Origin: Cryptomeria japonica
Lineage: Eukaryota; Streptophyta; Pinopsida; Cupressales; Cupressaceae
DNA: 64,000 nt
Assembly: GCF_030272615.1 (NCBI RefSeq)
Contig: NC_081406.1
Location: 395,026,439 to 395,090,438 of the forward strand
Reading direction: 5' to 3'
Made by a program: the position numbers and the translations under genes. Below the pieces are notes generated by a model. The model was not told the DNA's origin and did no database searches. It worked only from the letters and a program-made list of their open reading frames with translations. Positions 13,140 through 24,953 of this stretch are shown here, one piece after another. The stretch's first letter is position 1. Each line of letters begins with the position of its first letter.

Positions 13140-14370
13140 TGTGTGAGCTTGAATTTCATCCTCAGAATGTTACTTGTAATAAGTTAGTTTTACAAAATAC
13201 AATGGAAATGCATACAGGAAATCCAAAATCCACTAATGAAACTACATGAAATACATACTAAAATAAAAAATTATTTTACCTTCATGTCTTATGTCTCATT
13301 GTGTCCTAACTCCACCATTTCTGGTTGCAGATGGTGTGCTCTCAGACAATGCACTGTTGGCTTCCAAGATGGAATATGAAGAATGGACTGATAACTTGTA
13401 GTTAATTGATACTATGATATGCAGATACTACATGGTTATGCTAAAATGATTATGCTAAAATGCTATATGATATTTGCTATTACTATTTGCTATTTTCTTC
13501 AAAGACTCACGGATGCATATGATCAATTTTGAAGACTAACTCTCTCAACTGAAGCTCTTGATTTTATAGACTTTGAGAGGATAAGATGATGTGGCTCAAA
13601 TCAATGGTCATGATCATATCTACAGATTTGAATGGCTATGAGCAAAAGTGAAGGTTGAGAGAAAGGGGGAAGGAGAAGACAAGTGTCACTCATCTCACCT
13701 TGACTGGGTTGCTGACTGAGAGAATCTAGGGATGGTTGGAGGAAATTTAGGCATGAGAGGACAACTAGACTCAAGTCCTTCTGAAGATGTAGGGATGTTG
13801 GAGAAAATATAGGAAATGGTTATGAAATATGTGTACGTACACAATTTTCATTAAGTTTGGAAGTTGAAGATAAATGATGAATTAATATTAAGAAATATTA
13901 ATTTCCTTAGCCACATGATGGATTAGTTGGCAAAGGGAAGATGAAGTGGAGATGGAAGGATGAGTTGGAAAAGGGATTAAATAATTTAGAAATTATATAA
14001 TATTTAAGACTATAGGATAGGAGAATAACTATTAAATATTAGATATTTAATTGTTTGGAGGAGATAATTAAATATTAGATATTTAATTAACTTGGTTAGA
14101 GGAATAATTAAATATTAGATATTTAATTAATTAGAAGAATAGGATTATTAAATATTAGATATTTAATTAATTAGAGGAATAGGATAATTAAATATTAGAT
14201 TAGAGGAATAAAATAGATGAATTAATTAATAAAATATTAATTAATAGAAAGACATGAAAATGAATTAAATAAATTAATCTTTTCAAATTAACTATTTAAT
14301 AGAAGAATAATTATTAAATAAATTTAAAATATTTATTTAATTGCTCATAGCCAATTTTTATGTGTATACA
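13140..14370 (-). repeat. T1 3' LTR
   Basis: Minus-strand LTR of 1231 bases: on the plus strand it starts TGTGTGAGCT and ends TGTGTATACA, directly against the polypurine tract. It includes a run of near-palindromic A/T units (AATATTAGATATTTAATT type) at 14020-14210, repeated four to five times. Its start on the minus strand, TGTATACAC, resembles the TGTAGACAC start of the T2 LTR. Confidence 0.75.
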
Positions 14371-14387
14371 TTTTGCCCCTCTTTGAA
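14371..14387 (-). promoter_or_regulatory. T1 polypurine tract
   Basis: Reverse complement of TTTTGCCCCTCTTTGAA; plus-strand-DNA priming site directly upstream of the 3' LTR. The T2 tract at 59450-59467 has the same core. Confidence 0.75.
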
Positions 14388-14883
14388 ATGATGTAAAAAC
14401 AACATTGTTTCAAAGATTAAATCAAGTCTTGATAATGTGCCTGATAGAGATTGAAAATCCTGATTGTGTGCCCCCTCAGGAGATTGATCGTGAAATTGTC
14501 AAAAATTCTGGTTTGAACAATTAATCTCATGATAATAAAAATTTAGTCAATTAAATTCATTTGGAAAAAACAAATTAAATTGCCCCATTGAAATTAATTA
14601 CTCTTTAAAATAATAAATATAAAATTAACCAAGGCTAATTTTAACTTCATTGTTATCCTTGTTAGCTTTTTGTTTGAAAATATTCTTGCTGAGGTGGTGA
14701 AATGGTGATTCCGGTGGAGTGTCATCGATTTGAGCGAGTTCGGCGTTACTAGCGACTTGTCGAGTATGGGTATCCGGTATGTATCTTATCCTAAGCCTTG
14801 TTTTCAAGTTTTAATTCAAAATTTCATGTTTTAGGCGCTTTTGGGATTTTTTTAATTTTTTCAATTTTTCCAGCATTATTTTA
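14388..14883. other. T1 spacer between polypurine tract and repeats
   Basis: A/T-rich sequence without an open frame that I can support. I see no further feature. Confidence 0.4.
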
Positions 14884-15180
14884 GTGCTTTTGCAGTTTGT
14901 TTTAGTGCATATGCAACTAGGTTTAGCACAAATGCTTAGATTAGCACATATGCTTGGTATGTTAGCGCTTATGTTCAAGATGTTAGTGCATATGCATAGG
15001 GTAGCGCAAATGCGTTGTTTGTTAGCGCATATGCCCAGAAAGGTAGCACTTGTGCATGGACTAGTGTTTATGCCTATAGTTTTAGTGCTTTTGTTAAAAA
15101 GGATAGCACATTTGCATTTCGTTTTAGCGCATTTGTTGTAGTTTGGCGCAAATACTCAATAGGATAGCGCTTTTGCTTAA
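14884..15180. repeat. Degenerate tandem repeats, unit about 27-30 bases
   Basis: Around ten units built on TTAGCGCATATGC or TTAGTGCTTTTGC with a variable spacer. The units make a long hydrophobic frame by chance, which is not a gene. Part of the variable 3' region of T1. Confidence 0.7.
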
Positions 15181-15269
15181 ATTGATATTTTTGATTAGTG
15201 CAAAAGCTAAAAATCACTTTGATAAGTAGATTTAACATGTTTAATATGCATTGATGATGAAATAGGGTC

Positions 15270-15700
15270 TTGATTTAGCAATTGTGTGATTGATAGATAA
15301 CTTTGGTTGCTGGATTGATTGATAGGATTGATTAGCTTGATTGATAGATAAATTTGATTAGATTGATTGATAGATAGCTTTGATGAGCTTGATTGATATA
15401 TAGCTTTGATGAGCTTGACTGATAGATAGCTTTGATGAGCTTGATTGATAGATAGCTTTGATGAGCTTGATTGATCGATTGAGTAGCTCTAAGAAACCGA
15501 TTTAGTTTCTGATGTAAGAGCTTAGCAGAGTTTTTGAGTAAACTCAGTGTTTGATAGAAAACCATGATTGATAGGTTTTAAAATGTTTTGACAGCGTAAG
15601 TTGCTTCAATTTGATTTGATAGATAGATTTGATGATTCAGTTTGATGTGATAGATAGATTTGATGATTCAGTTTGATTTGATTGATTTCTCTTGACAAAA
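15270..15700. repeat. Tandem repeats of GATTGATAGATAG type
   Basis: Units of about 26-27 bases (TTGATTGATAGATAGCTTTGATGAGC and variants) repeat five to six times at 15330-15480. A related unit, TTTGATAGATAGATTTGATGATTCAG, repeats at 15610-15680. Confidence 0.7.
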
Positions 15701-15724
15701 TAGGAGAAACTTGATGTTCTCTAG

Positions 15725-17850
15725 TGTCGGAAGAAATTACTCGTAGTGCGTCATTTAGTTCCGGAGTTGACCCAGGCTGAGATTAGACACATAGATGCCT
15801 GTGGTTTACGCCATTTGTTATATATGCCTGATAGTACTCATAACAGAGGTTTGTTGACAACATTGGCCGAGAGATGGCACAGCGAGCATAACACTTTCCA
15901 CCTACCGACGGGTGAGATTAGTGTGACTCTGGAGGATGTCTATAGGATTCTACATATCCCAGTGACTGGCGAGCTTATGTAGTATGATTATCAAGATCAG
16001 ATTGAGATAGAGGCTTGTAGAGTTGTGTTTGCTGATGAGAGCATTGGTATGGGAGAGATCCGATGGGTTGATATGGTGATGTATTACGAGGCTCTTCCTG
16101 TCATTCTTGCTGGTTTTATTGGAGGATTTATATGTCTTGATAGGAGATCGTGAGTTTTTTTGGTTGGATGGGGTGAGATTCTCCTTAGTATGGTTCAGCA
16201 TTGTACTCAATATGCATGGGGTGTTTGCATGCTGACACACTTATATCATGATCTTCATCAGGTAGTGTATGATGAGAATGCGAGTTTATCTACTGGATGC
16301 ACTTTATTGCAGATCTGGTGCTGGGAGAACATTGTTGTTACTCAGCCTATCCATCACAGAGTTCGTGGAGAGAGGTAGCCATATGTATATTTCTATGTAG
16401 GTATCCTTACTCAGCATAAGCTAGGTAAGATGGAGTATTGGCATTGGGTGCTTGATTCATTAGACAACATCACTTGGAGACCATATCTTGATTGTGAACC
16501 ATGGATGGATGACACATAGACATTACCATGTATTATGCAAAGTAGATATCTCATTGGTCGGACACCTTTTACTATTGAGCGACAGTTGATTGGTTGGATT
16601 TTGAGACAGTTTGGTATCATCCAGCCTATGCCTACTAGTGTAACGATATATGCTTGGCGGTATAGAGATAGATGAGATTGGGGACCTTCCTTGTCATTTG
16701 AGATTGCTTCGTGCAAAGTTTGTTGCTACTCCGAGAGTGGCTTCTAATATGAGATTACACATTCTTGATCCTAGGGTTACTGCAGAGTATGCTCAGTATA
16801 TACTAGCTCATCCATTTCCTCGCATTATTGATCCAACAGATCCTCCTCCTAGTTTAGGAGATGATGAGGATGAATTAGATGATCTAGTTTCTAGGAGACG
16901 CAGATGAAGATGAGAGCTTAGAGCTACTCATGAGGCTAGGGGAGATGGAGATGATGGTGGGGATGGAGGTGGTGGTAGGAGACCTAGACAAAGGGGAGGT
17001 TGATTGAGAGTCCATGGAGGACCATTTGGACCGGCTGGCAGGATTGGGAGACCACATCCTATGGGTAGGAGGGATGTTGGATGGATTGGGAGAGAGCATG
17101 GCAGGACTGGTATGAGATCACTGAGAGGGTTGCCATTGACAGGAGGCAGGGTGACTGGACTGGATGGGGGTTGTGGGAGAGGCATTGATTTCAGACAGAT
17201 TCAGCCAGATCCTCAAGTTATTGCAGTGCATGGTGGAGATGATGAGGATCTTGAGGATCATGTTCCCCTGATTAGATGATGGGTGCGGAGAGTTACTCGG
17301 ACCAAGATTCCAACAGTTGGATAGGTTGGTGGTGAGGGGATTGGGATTCATGCACCACAATAGGATGTACTAGAGCAGGTTACACCAGTGCAAGATGTTC
17401 TAGATGTGGCTATACCAGAGCATGATGTGCTAGGGTAGGATACTATTGATAGTCTGAGAGCACAGATTGATCAGCTTCAAGCACAGGTACAAACTCTTAT
17501 TGCTAAGTGGGATAGAGCTGTTAGGAGACAACATGATACTCATGGTCTTCTTGATCATATTCAGCAGGTTGGATCAGGTACTCTCTTGGTGGATACTGTT
17601 AGAGCACTAGTTTGGGCCGGGAAGGAGACTTCCCACTGGCGACGATGATATGAGGAGGTAGTTGCAAAGAGCCAGAGAGTAGGTAGTTATCATACTACCG
17701 TGTTGATGGATACTAGTAGTGGTGGGGTCATGGGACCTCCTCAGAGAATTGGTGAGCACAGGAGACATGTATCTGGAGGATCTTCTTGCCCATAGCCACA
17801 AAGATGGAAAGAGTCAAGTAGTAGTGGTATAGGACAACCTTGACTTGATT
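15725..17850 (+). pseudogene. Antisense plant mobile domain (PMD) ORF of T1
   Basis: The frame runs opposite to the T1 pol genes. The first part (15746-15982) has the hallmarks of the plant mobile domain: a GLRHLLYM-like start, ERWHSEHNTFHLP, then GEISVTLEDVYRILHIPVTGE. The domain continues to about 16640 with TAG codons where Gln or Trp is expected. A frameshift near 16680 moves to the frame of 16650-16907. The C-terminal part is acidic, then Gly/Arg-rich (17004-17279), and ends in a short coiled coil (SLRAQIDQLQAQVQTL near 17455). PMD proteins occur as host genes (MAIN/MAIL type) and as cargo of plant transposons; extra antisense ORFs are known in Tat elements. The function inside the element is unknown. 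With at least six stops it is a pseudogene. Confidence 0.75.
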
Positions 17851-19615
17851 TGCATTGGATGAGGCATTTGTATTGTTTATCTGATATCATTGTATACTTG
17901 GACTTTTATTGTTTTATGATGATCTATATGCAGACATGGACTCTATATGATGATGATTTATGCTGTGATGATCTATATGCTTTGATTATATGGATGCAGT
18001 GATTATATGTTTTTGTTTTGATTTTTGATGATCTTGGATACAAATGAAAATGATTTCTATCTTAAATGATGCAAATGCAATGATCTATATGGAATGCAAA
18101 TGAATGATTGATTTGCTTTTGTTTTATGATAATGTAAATGCACATGATCTATATGAAATATTTTTAAGTTTTTATGTAATATTTATGATGATTATGAATC
18201 TAAGTGCAAAGATGCAACTAAATTATCATTATAAAAATGATAATGCAAACTATAATGATGATACACTACATGATAAATGAAATGCACACTATTAAATGCA
18301 AACTAATGCAATGATAAAATGCAACTAAATGAAATGGATGATGATTAAAATGTACCTATAATGATTTAATGCAAATTGTTTTTATTTGTCCAAGTATACT
18401 CAATCTTTATTTATGACCATTGATCTGTTTAATGAAATGATATGCTTATAATGCAACTGACAAATGAATGCTTATAATGCAGATGAAAAATGAGCTAATC
18501 CAAAATCATCTAACTAAAAATTGTACTGCCATTCTTCATATGCTATCTTTGTAACAGTGCTTGATTTCATCATTGAGCTTTAAAATGTTGTAAGAAAATA
18601 CAAGCAACTTGACATAATGATTCAAGATGACCTGAGTATTCCTTACATGGATTTTGATATAGAAAGTTAATACAAGCAACTTGATATAATGGATCAAGTT
18701 GACCTGAGTATTGCTTGTAGAACAGACAAGGATTATCTCCTTTCATGCATGACTTGGAACGTCCTCCTTGATCTTTTTTCGATCATATCCTGAGACAAGT
18801 TCATACCGTAGTAAGAGATAAACCACAGACAACAATCAAAAAAAATAATCATGCCCCATCATAGCTTCTCTAGTCATGGACATCCTTGAGTTGCATAGAG
18901 CACATGATTAGAAATAAAATCAATATATAAACACTGAATCTTGCATGTCATTCACATGTTCTAATGGTCATTAACTGATATAATCATCTTAATGAATGAT
19001 CTTTGATAATCCTTTATAGCTTGCTAGTTGATTCTTCAGTTTCTAAGTTTGACGATTTAGTTGTTATGAAATGCCTTGACTTTTGTTGCTTTGTTGCTTT
19101 TTATCTGTTTCAAAACCCTAGGTGTTTTTGGTTTTTCTAAGTTTTTTGAATGTTTTGGATTTTTCAAAGGTTCAAAAGATCACCTTAATAAAAGGAATTA
19201 GGATTTTGCCCCCAGCTGAAATAAAAATTATTATGGATATATGAATTGATCAAGATCCAAACCACGATGGGATACAAATGCAGATTGATCGATGCTGATA
19301 AAATCTAAGATAGTGACTACGACAAGTATGTAAAAGATTGGTAAGCTGTATATTTCTTGCTAAATGATTCAGAGAAATGGATGCGAGAGATGTTTTGGAT
19401 AAGCTAGCGATAGATAGCAATGATAGATGCAATAGGATCGAGTGGATAGGTGTGCAAAGCGATCTCATAGATGGAGGAAATCATTTTTTAGATAGCGCCT
19501 GTTTACTAGGTTTTCACCATCTAAATTTATTGCATTTTTTTTTTATATGCTTTTTATTGATTTTTTTTTTCAGGACTTCATATGCTTTTTATTGATTTAT
19601 TCAGGACTTTATATC
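17851..19615. other. T1 low-complexity spacer between the PMD ORF and the integrase end
   Basis: Long A/T-rich stretch with recurring ATGATCTATATG, AATGCAAATG and TGATAATGCAAA motifs at 17920-18500. The TACAAGCAACTTGA segment occurs twice (18599 and 18671) with similar neighbours. No supported coding frame. Confidence 0.5.
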
Positions 19616-21589
19616 TCAAGCATAGAATTTCTTGAGATGGATAGAATTGATAGGTTCATAAAACCAATCACCTTCAAGAGTAGATAACTTGTATGCTCCT
19701 GATCCATATGTTGGTACTATGACAAAAGGTCCTAGCCAATTTGGTTCAAATTTTCCCTTCTTTTCTCGATCTTGCTGATTTCTTGGATTCTCCCTTAGAA
19801 CTATATCTCCAATCTAGAAAATATGTGGCTTGACTCTGTGGTTATAGCTTCTTGCCATTCTTTGTTGGTATACTTTCAAATGTTCTGTTGCATTTTGGTG
19901 ATGTTCCTGAATCAGTTCTATTTCTTGGAGTTGAGAAACTTGTTGTTCTTCTTATGGTATAAGACCATGCAAGGATACATGTAGAGAAGGTATCTCTACT
20001 TCTATAGGTAATATAGCTTTTGATCCATAGACCAAACAATATGGAGTTGCCCCTATTGGAGTGCAGACGCTAGTTCGGTATGCCCAAAGAGCAGGATTTA
20101 GCTGAATGTGCCAGTCTTTTCCAGCTTCATTTACTATTTTTTTCAAGATTTTCAAGATAGTTTTGTTTGATGCCTCGGCTTGACTATTTCCCTGTGGATA
20201 ATATGGAGTTAGATTATATAATTCAAGATGAATGATGATATTTGTTTTCCTATCACTGTTGTTAAAGGCACTACTTCAATCCACTTAGTAAAATATTTAG
20301 TAGCAATCAGAATGAACTTATGTCCATTAGAAGATGAAGGATTGATCTTTCCTACCAAATCAAGGCCCCATTGTGAAAATGGCCATGATCTTGTCATAGG
20401 ATATAACTCTTGTGCTGGTGCATGGATTAGATTTCCATGGATCTGACACTGTTTACATTTTCTAGCATAGGTGAATGAATCTCTTTCCATAGTAGGCCAA
20501 AAGTAACCCATACGGATAAGTTTCTTAGCCAATTTTAAACCACTTGAGTGTGTACCGCAAATACCCGCATGAATGCCATTAAGAACTCTTTCAGATTCAT
20601 CTTTTTCAAGACATCTCAACAATGTACCATCTAGACCATGCCTATATAGGATATCAACAATAATGGTATAGCGAGAGGACTGACGGATAAAGTTTCTTCA
20701 TTGATTATGAGATAATTTCAGAGGAAGGATATGATCTTTCAAATATTGGTAGGTTTGACCATATAAGGATTCACTGGTTCCTGATATATGGCAAATTCAA
20801 TAGGTATGCTGGGATTGGATGGTAGGGGTTAAGATATATTCCACGAGAAATTCGTAACATTGTTGATTCTCTTTATTTTGCAAGAGAGATGCTATTGTAG
20901 CCATCGCATCTGCTGCTTTATTCTTATTTCTAGGAATCTGGGTGAATGTGATTTCTTTAAAGTGTCTTTTAAATTCCTCTATCAGCTATTTGTATGGCAT
21001 AAGATTATCATCCTTTGTTTGATATTCATCATTTATTTGATTTATGACAAGTTGTGAATCACCATAGACATGTAGTTCTTTGACATTCCATTCAATGGCC
21101 ATTTTAAGCCCTATAGCCAATGCTTCATACTCTGCAGTATATTGGTGCATGGAAATCGTAGTTTATACGATTTCAGAATTATGTGTTCTTGAGGTGTGAT
21201 GAAAAATATTCTTGCACCTGATCCATATTGAGTATAAGAATCATCAAAGTACAATTCCTAAAAGTTTGTACTTACTATCAAGATATTTGCATCAGGAAAT
21301 TCGATGTGCAAAGGCATGTTATTATGTAGAGGTGCATCAGCCAATTGATCAGCGATGACTTGTCCTTGATAGCTTTCTGGTCAACATATTCTATGTCAAA
21401 TTACTCAGTATCATAACCCATTTGGCTAGTCTCCCTATCAATGTTGACTTGCTCAATAGATATTTGAGAGGATCTATCTTTGCTATTAGTTTTACAAAAT
21501 GAATCAACATATAATGTCATAGCTTTTGGGTGGCAAATACAACTGCTAGACATATCTTTTCAATTGAGGAATAATTTAACTCATAGCCA
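19616..21589 (-). pseudogene. T1 pol fragment: RNase H, second (archaeal-type) RNase H, integrase
   Basis: Reading leftwards on the minus strand: the end of the RT-linked RNase H (GYELNY, then KYLLSKSTL..LAKWVM), a second RNase H with VYGDSQLVINQINDEYQTK, and the integrase. The integrase zinc region (HSSGLKLAKKLIRMGYFWP..C..C) and first catalytic Asp (QWGLDLVGK) are present. About 35 codons that hold the second catalytic Asp (DNG in T2) are missing between LNYII and TPYYPQ near 20204-20212. The Glu region (QAEASNKT) follows. The C-terminal domain ends HLKKFYA with a stop at 19616-19618. Two RNase H domains mark the Tat lineage of Ty3/gypsy. Several stops and shifts make it inactive. Confidence 0.85.
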
Positions 21590-22204
21590 ACAGAGAAAAG
21601 AGTTGTAGAGAAGGCAGATAGTCGACTGGTAGAGTATAGCACCAGTAAAGTGCAGAGCAGTGAGGAGGAGATCCAACAGAGAAGAAGAAGAAGAGAGGTG
21701 TACTGGTAGGATTTATCAATAGTAGAGAAGCAGAAGTCTTAGTTGGTGTAGCAGAGAAGGTATCTCACTAGTAGAGTAAGGTATATGAAATAGTTACAAG
21801 ATTCACTTGTAGCAAGACAACTACTTTTGTAATTGATGTTTTTATTGTGAACACTGAGTTGTATCTTGGTGCAGGGGCTGTAGCCCATAAACAAGTTAGG
21901 GGTTGGTGCTCTTTGGGTTGGTGCCCTAAACATTGTAACAGAGTTTTCATTGTGAGGCTGGATTGGAGTAGTAGTCTCCAGCAGCATTGCTCATCGAGGT
22001 TTTTCCCATCTTGGGTTTTCCTCATACATACTGGTGTTATGTGATGCCCTCTATGTGTGTTTGCATTTGTGTTGGTTTCTCCACTAACCAGTAAGTTTGC
22101 ATTGTGTTAGATCCCATAACCAGTATTCACATCAAGGTTGTTAAAGGAAAAAGTTGAGAACCACTAATTCACCCCCTCCTCTCAGTGGTACATTATGTCT
22201 AACA
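21590..22204 (+). repeat. H 5' LTR, right part
   Basis: It continues the H LTR after T1 and matches 39040-39687. It ends ATGTCTAACA at 22204, directly before the spacer AT and the primer site. Confidence 0.85.
22160..22189 (+). promoter_or_regulatory. LTR-terminal stem-loop with C-tract loop (H 5' LTR)
   Basis: ACCACT (22160-22165) pairs with AGTGGT (22184-22189) around the loop AATTCACCCCCTCCTCTC. It ends 15 bases before the LTR terminus. Confidence 0.65.
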
Positions 22205-22206
22205 AT

Positions 22207-22219
22207 TGGTATCAGAGCC
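22207..22219 (+). promoter_or_regulatory. H primer-binding site (tRNA-iMet)
   Basis: TGGTATCAGAGCC, two bases after the LTR end. This complements the 3' end of plant initiator tRNA-Met, the usual copia primer. Confidence 0.9.
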
Positions 22220-22277
22220 TAGGTTCCCAACTAGATGAGCTTTCTCCAGCTTGGGTATATTCAATCTTAAGGACACA

Positions 22278-23555
22278 ATGGTTTGTTTAGTGTCAATCCC
22301 CGCTCCTATGTTTGATGGTTCAAACTATTATATTTGGAGTTGTAGAATGGAAGTCTTCCTATCCTCTCTAGGGTTTGATGTATGGATGTTGGTTATCAAT
22401 GGTCTCCCTTGAAATGTCAGTCCTCCCACCAGAGTTGAAGAAGAAATAAGTTGCTTGTGCAATGAAGAAGCCATGAAGGCCATATTCAGTGGGCTCACCG
22501 GTGATGTCTCCTCACAAGTAGATAAGTGTAAATCATCAAAGAGTCTATGGAATAGACTAAAAAATCTCTATGGAAATGAACCCTGCACTACTGGATCTGT
22601 GTGTGGAAGTGAGAAGAACAATGCAGTAGATACTTGTGCAGATGATGAAGGCAAATCCACTAGCAGTCACAACAATGATGAAGAAGAAACCCATCTCCTC
22701 ATGGCTCAAAGATTTGAAGATGAGGTGCACACATCTGAAAGTAATAAGGCAAATAGATCCCACTGACAAGATGTGTTTGGTAGTGATGATGAGGAAGAAG
22801 GAGAGAAGACAAATAGATCTAGCCATCAAGATCTATTTGATAGTGAAGGAGAAGAAGAAGAAGATGCAGAATTAGATATTGAGTGTGAATTGGTAAGTGC
22901 TCTAAAAGAGCTTCAAAATGTTAGAAATGATTTTCAAATCTACAAAACATCAGTTCATGAGGATTGCAGTCAATTGAGAACCTGCCTTGATGTGTCAAAC
23001 CAAAAGGTTGGCTTATTGACCTCTCAACTAGAAGAGACAAGGAGATTGACTAACGATTTGAAATCAGTCTTGGACTCCAAGGAAAGTGAAAGGGAGAATC
23101 TGAGAAATGAATACAAGCTATTCAAGAATGCTACTATAGTAGAGCAGAACCGACTGACAGATTGCCTTAAGGAATCTGAGAAATGCATCTTAGAGTTGAA
23201 GTCTCAGACAAAGAACACCAAGGTGTGTCAGTGTGAAGATCTAGCATCCAGGCTAGAAATTAAAAATAGAATATTAGAATCTGCTTGGAGAAATGGAGAC
23301 TCTCCAAAATGACCTCAAGAAATGTCAGGATGAGCTCAAGGTAAGAATCCAGTTTGATGGCAGCAGTGATGCCTTGGACAAAATGCTGAAGAAACAAAAT
23401 TGTACCAAGGACACTGAAGGGTTAGGAAGTGGTGTCGGTGAATGATCCACCAACAAGAATGTCCCCCACAATGACATTCAGTTTGTCTCCTCAAATGGAG
23501 AGAATAAGGGACAAACCTTCACAGTCAGAAATGCTCCCTGGAAGAAGGTTGTTCT
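22278..23555 (+). pseudogene. gag: H gag, part 1 (N-terminal domain and coiled coil)
   Basis: The ATG at 22278 opens a copia-type gag: PAPMFDGSNYYIWSCRME, then FLSSLGFDVW, the usual plant Gag N-terminus. An acidic linker follows (22600-22870), then about 150 residues of heptad-rich coiled coil (22870-23280). Stops at 22410 and 22764 are TGA where Arg fits. A one-base shift near 23283 moves the frame, which then continues to WKKVV at the C1 insertion. Gag would form the particle that packages RNA. The gene resumes at 30135; removing C1 and one target duplication copy leaves an open frame through the junction. Confidence 0.8.
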
Positions 23556-24615
23556 TGTTAGGTCCCAGAGACAATTGAGAGGGGGGGTGAATTAGTTGTC
23601 TAATAAATTCAACCAAAATTAACTTAACCAAAACTTAATGCTTAATACCGATAAACCAAACTTTATGCCGGTAGACAATCTTAATAGTTAATTACAGTAT
23701 CGGTAAAGATTAATGCATGAAATAGAAAGACAATAACATCCACAACACAACAAAAATATTTGTATGTGGAAACCCTGTAAGGGGAAAAACGATGGTGGGA
23801 AGCCTTACCCATAATCAAATGATACTACTGCAGATAGTATGTGTGTACAATATGGATTTTGCACATGCAGAAAGGCCAGCTGCCTAGAGCTCATTGCTTA
23901 ATCACAAAATGAGAATCACACTGACTACAATTGGATGGTTAAATCCAATGATAATGTACTATACAAAATAGCATCTTCATATGCTGGATTCAGTATCGGT
24001 TTAGTTCAAATTGATTTCACAAAATCCTTCCTTCAACCTTCAAATGATGTTTGCATGTATAGATCTGCTTATTTTCGCATATACCTTATTACAATCCTTT
24101 TCACATTCACATGTTAATCTCACAAATGAGATCTTACATTTGTACCATAACCTAAGACCAATTTGAATAGGTCGGCTCATTAAAAGATATTACAATAAAA
24201 TCAATTACAAATAAATCAATATCTGATGCATGATGTCAGCTCAATGCATTTACAATAATAATAAATCATCTCCATAACGTGTCATGCTGATCTGGAATAG
24301 ATATACTTGTCCGTGCATATCCTAGACCTATTTGCCGGTAACAACAAATATGCAAACCTGAATAAGAAAATAACCAAATCACCAAAACCAAGTGATCGAA
24401 TAATGTCTTCGACATAACCAAGTAGTCTCCAAGTCATTCCAAGTGTTGGTGAACAATATAATATGTCGGTGAACCAAATACCGGTGACTATGCATAAGTC
24501 TCTGACTTGCCAATAAACATAACCAAAGATCTCCAAGTGTTGATAAGTGTTGACAAGTGATGACATGTGTTGACATCAATGAAAAAACCATATTAACATA
24601 TCCAAAATGCCAACA
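23556..24615 (-). repeat. C1 3' LTR
   Basis: Plus-strand ends are TGTTAGGTCC and ATGCCAACA, giving TG..CA in the element's orientation. It abuts the polypurine tract on its right. Confidence 0.92.
23570..23600 (-). promoter_or_regulatory. LTR-terminal stem-loop with C-tract loop (C1 3' LTR)
   Basis: GACAA (23570-23574) pairs with TTGTC (23596-23600) and extends with one mismatch (ATTGA against TTAGT). The loop is GAGGGGGGGTGAA on the plus strand, that is a C-tract in the sense of the element. Confidence 0.65.
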
Positions 24616-24627
24616 ATCTCCCCCTTT
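24616..24627 (-). promoter_or_regulatory. C1 polypurine tract
   Basis: Minus-strand AAAGGGGGAGAT immediately before the 3' LTR start TGTTGG. Confidence 0.9.
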
Positions 24628-24953
24628 GGCATTGATGGCAACACAAGATGGAAAAACCATCAAAGTGCCAAAAATAGAAATGCCAAAAACCAAAAACCAA
24701 CAATCTCCCAAAGAGATCATTAACCAGAAATCAAAATACATAATATCTCTCCCCCTAGGAATAATCTTTCCCCAAAAGAAAAACATAATGTGTTTTTCCA
24801 TATCAATCTCTCCCTCTTTGACATCAAATGCCAAAGCATTACAAAACCAAATACAAAATACCAACTACTCCCCTTGAGAAGTAGCTCTCCTCATCAAAGC
24901 TGGAAAAAAGATTTATCTATTAATTCTGCCGGTTGATGACAAATATCAACTGT

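Larger units (their letters stand above)
13140..21589 (-). mobile_element. T1: 5'-truncated Ty3/Tat retrotransposon in the H 5' LTR
   Basis: On the minus strand the order is RNase H, second RNase H, integrase, a spacer, an oppositely directed plant-mobile-domain ORF, tandem repeats, polypurine tract and 3' LTR. Gag, protease, most of RT, the primer site and the 5' LTR are missing. The right edge lies in RNase H near 21590 and joins H LTR sequence directly, with about 20 bases of the LTR unaccounted for and no target duplication. The PPT core (TTCAAAGAGGGGCAAAA) is the same as that of T2, so the two are related Tat elements. Confidence 0.8.

Noticed and set aside
14884-15141. 85-residue hydrophobic ORF resembling a membrane protein
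   Set aside because: It is a product of the tandem repeat (TTAGCGCATATGC units) and has no other support.
16884-17360. Minus-strand Pro/Ser-rich ORFs opposite the PMD gene
   Set aside because: They are shadows of the Gly/Arg-rich coding strand.
22207-22219. tRNA-iMet-like sequence as part of a tRNA gene
   Set aside because: Only the 3'-end complement is present next to an LTR end, as expected of a primer-binding site; the same holds for 29051, 42251, 42931 and 62009.
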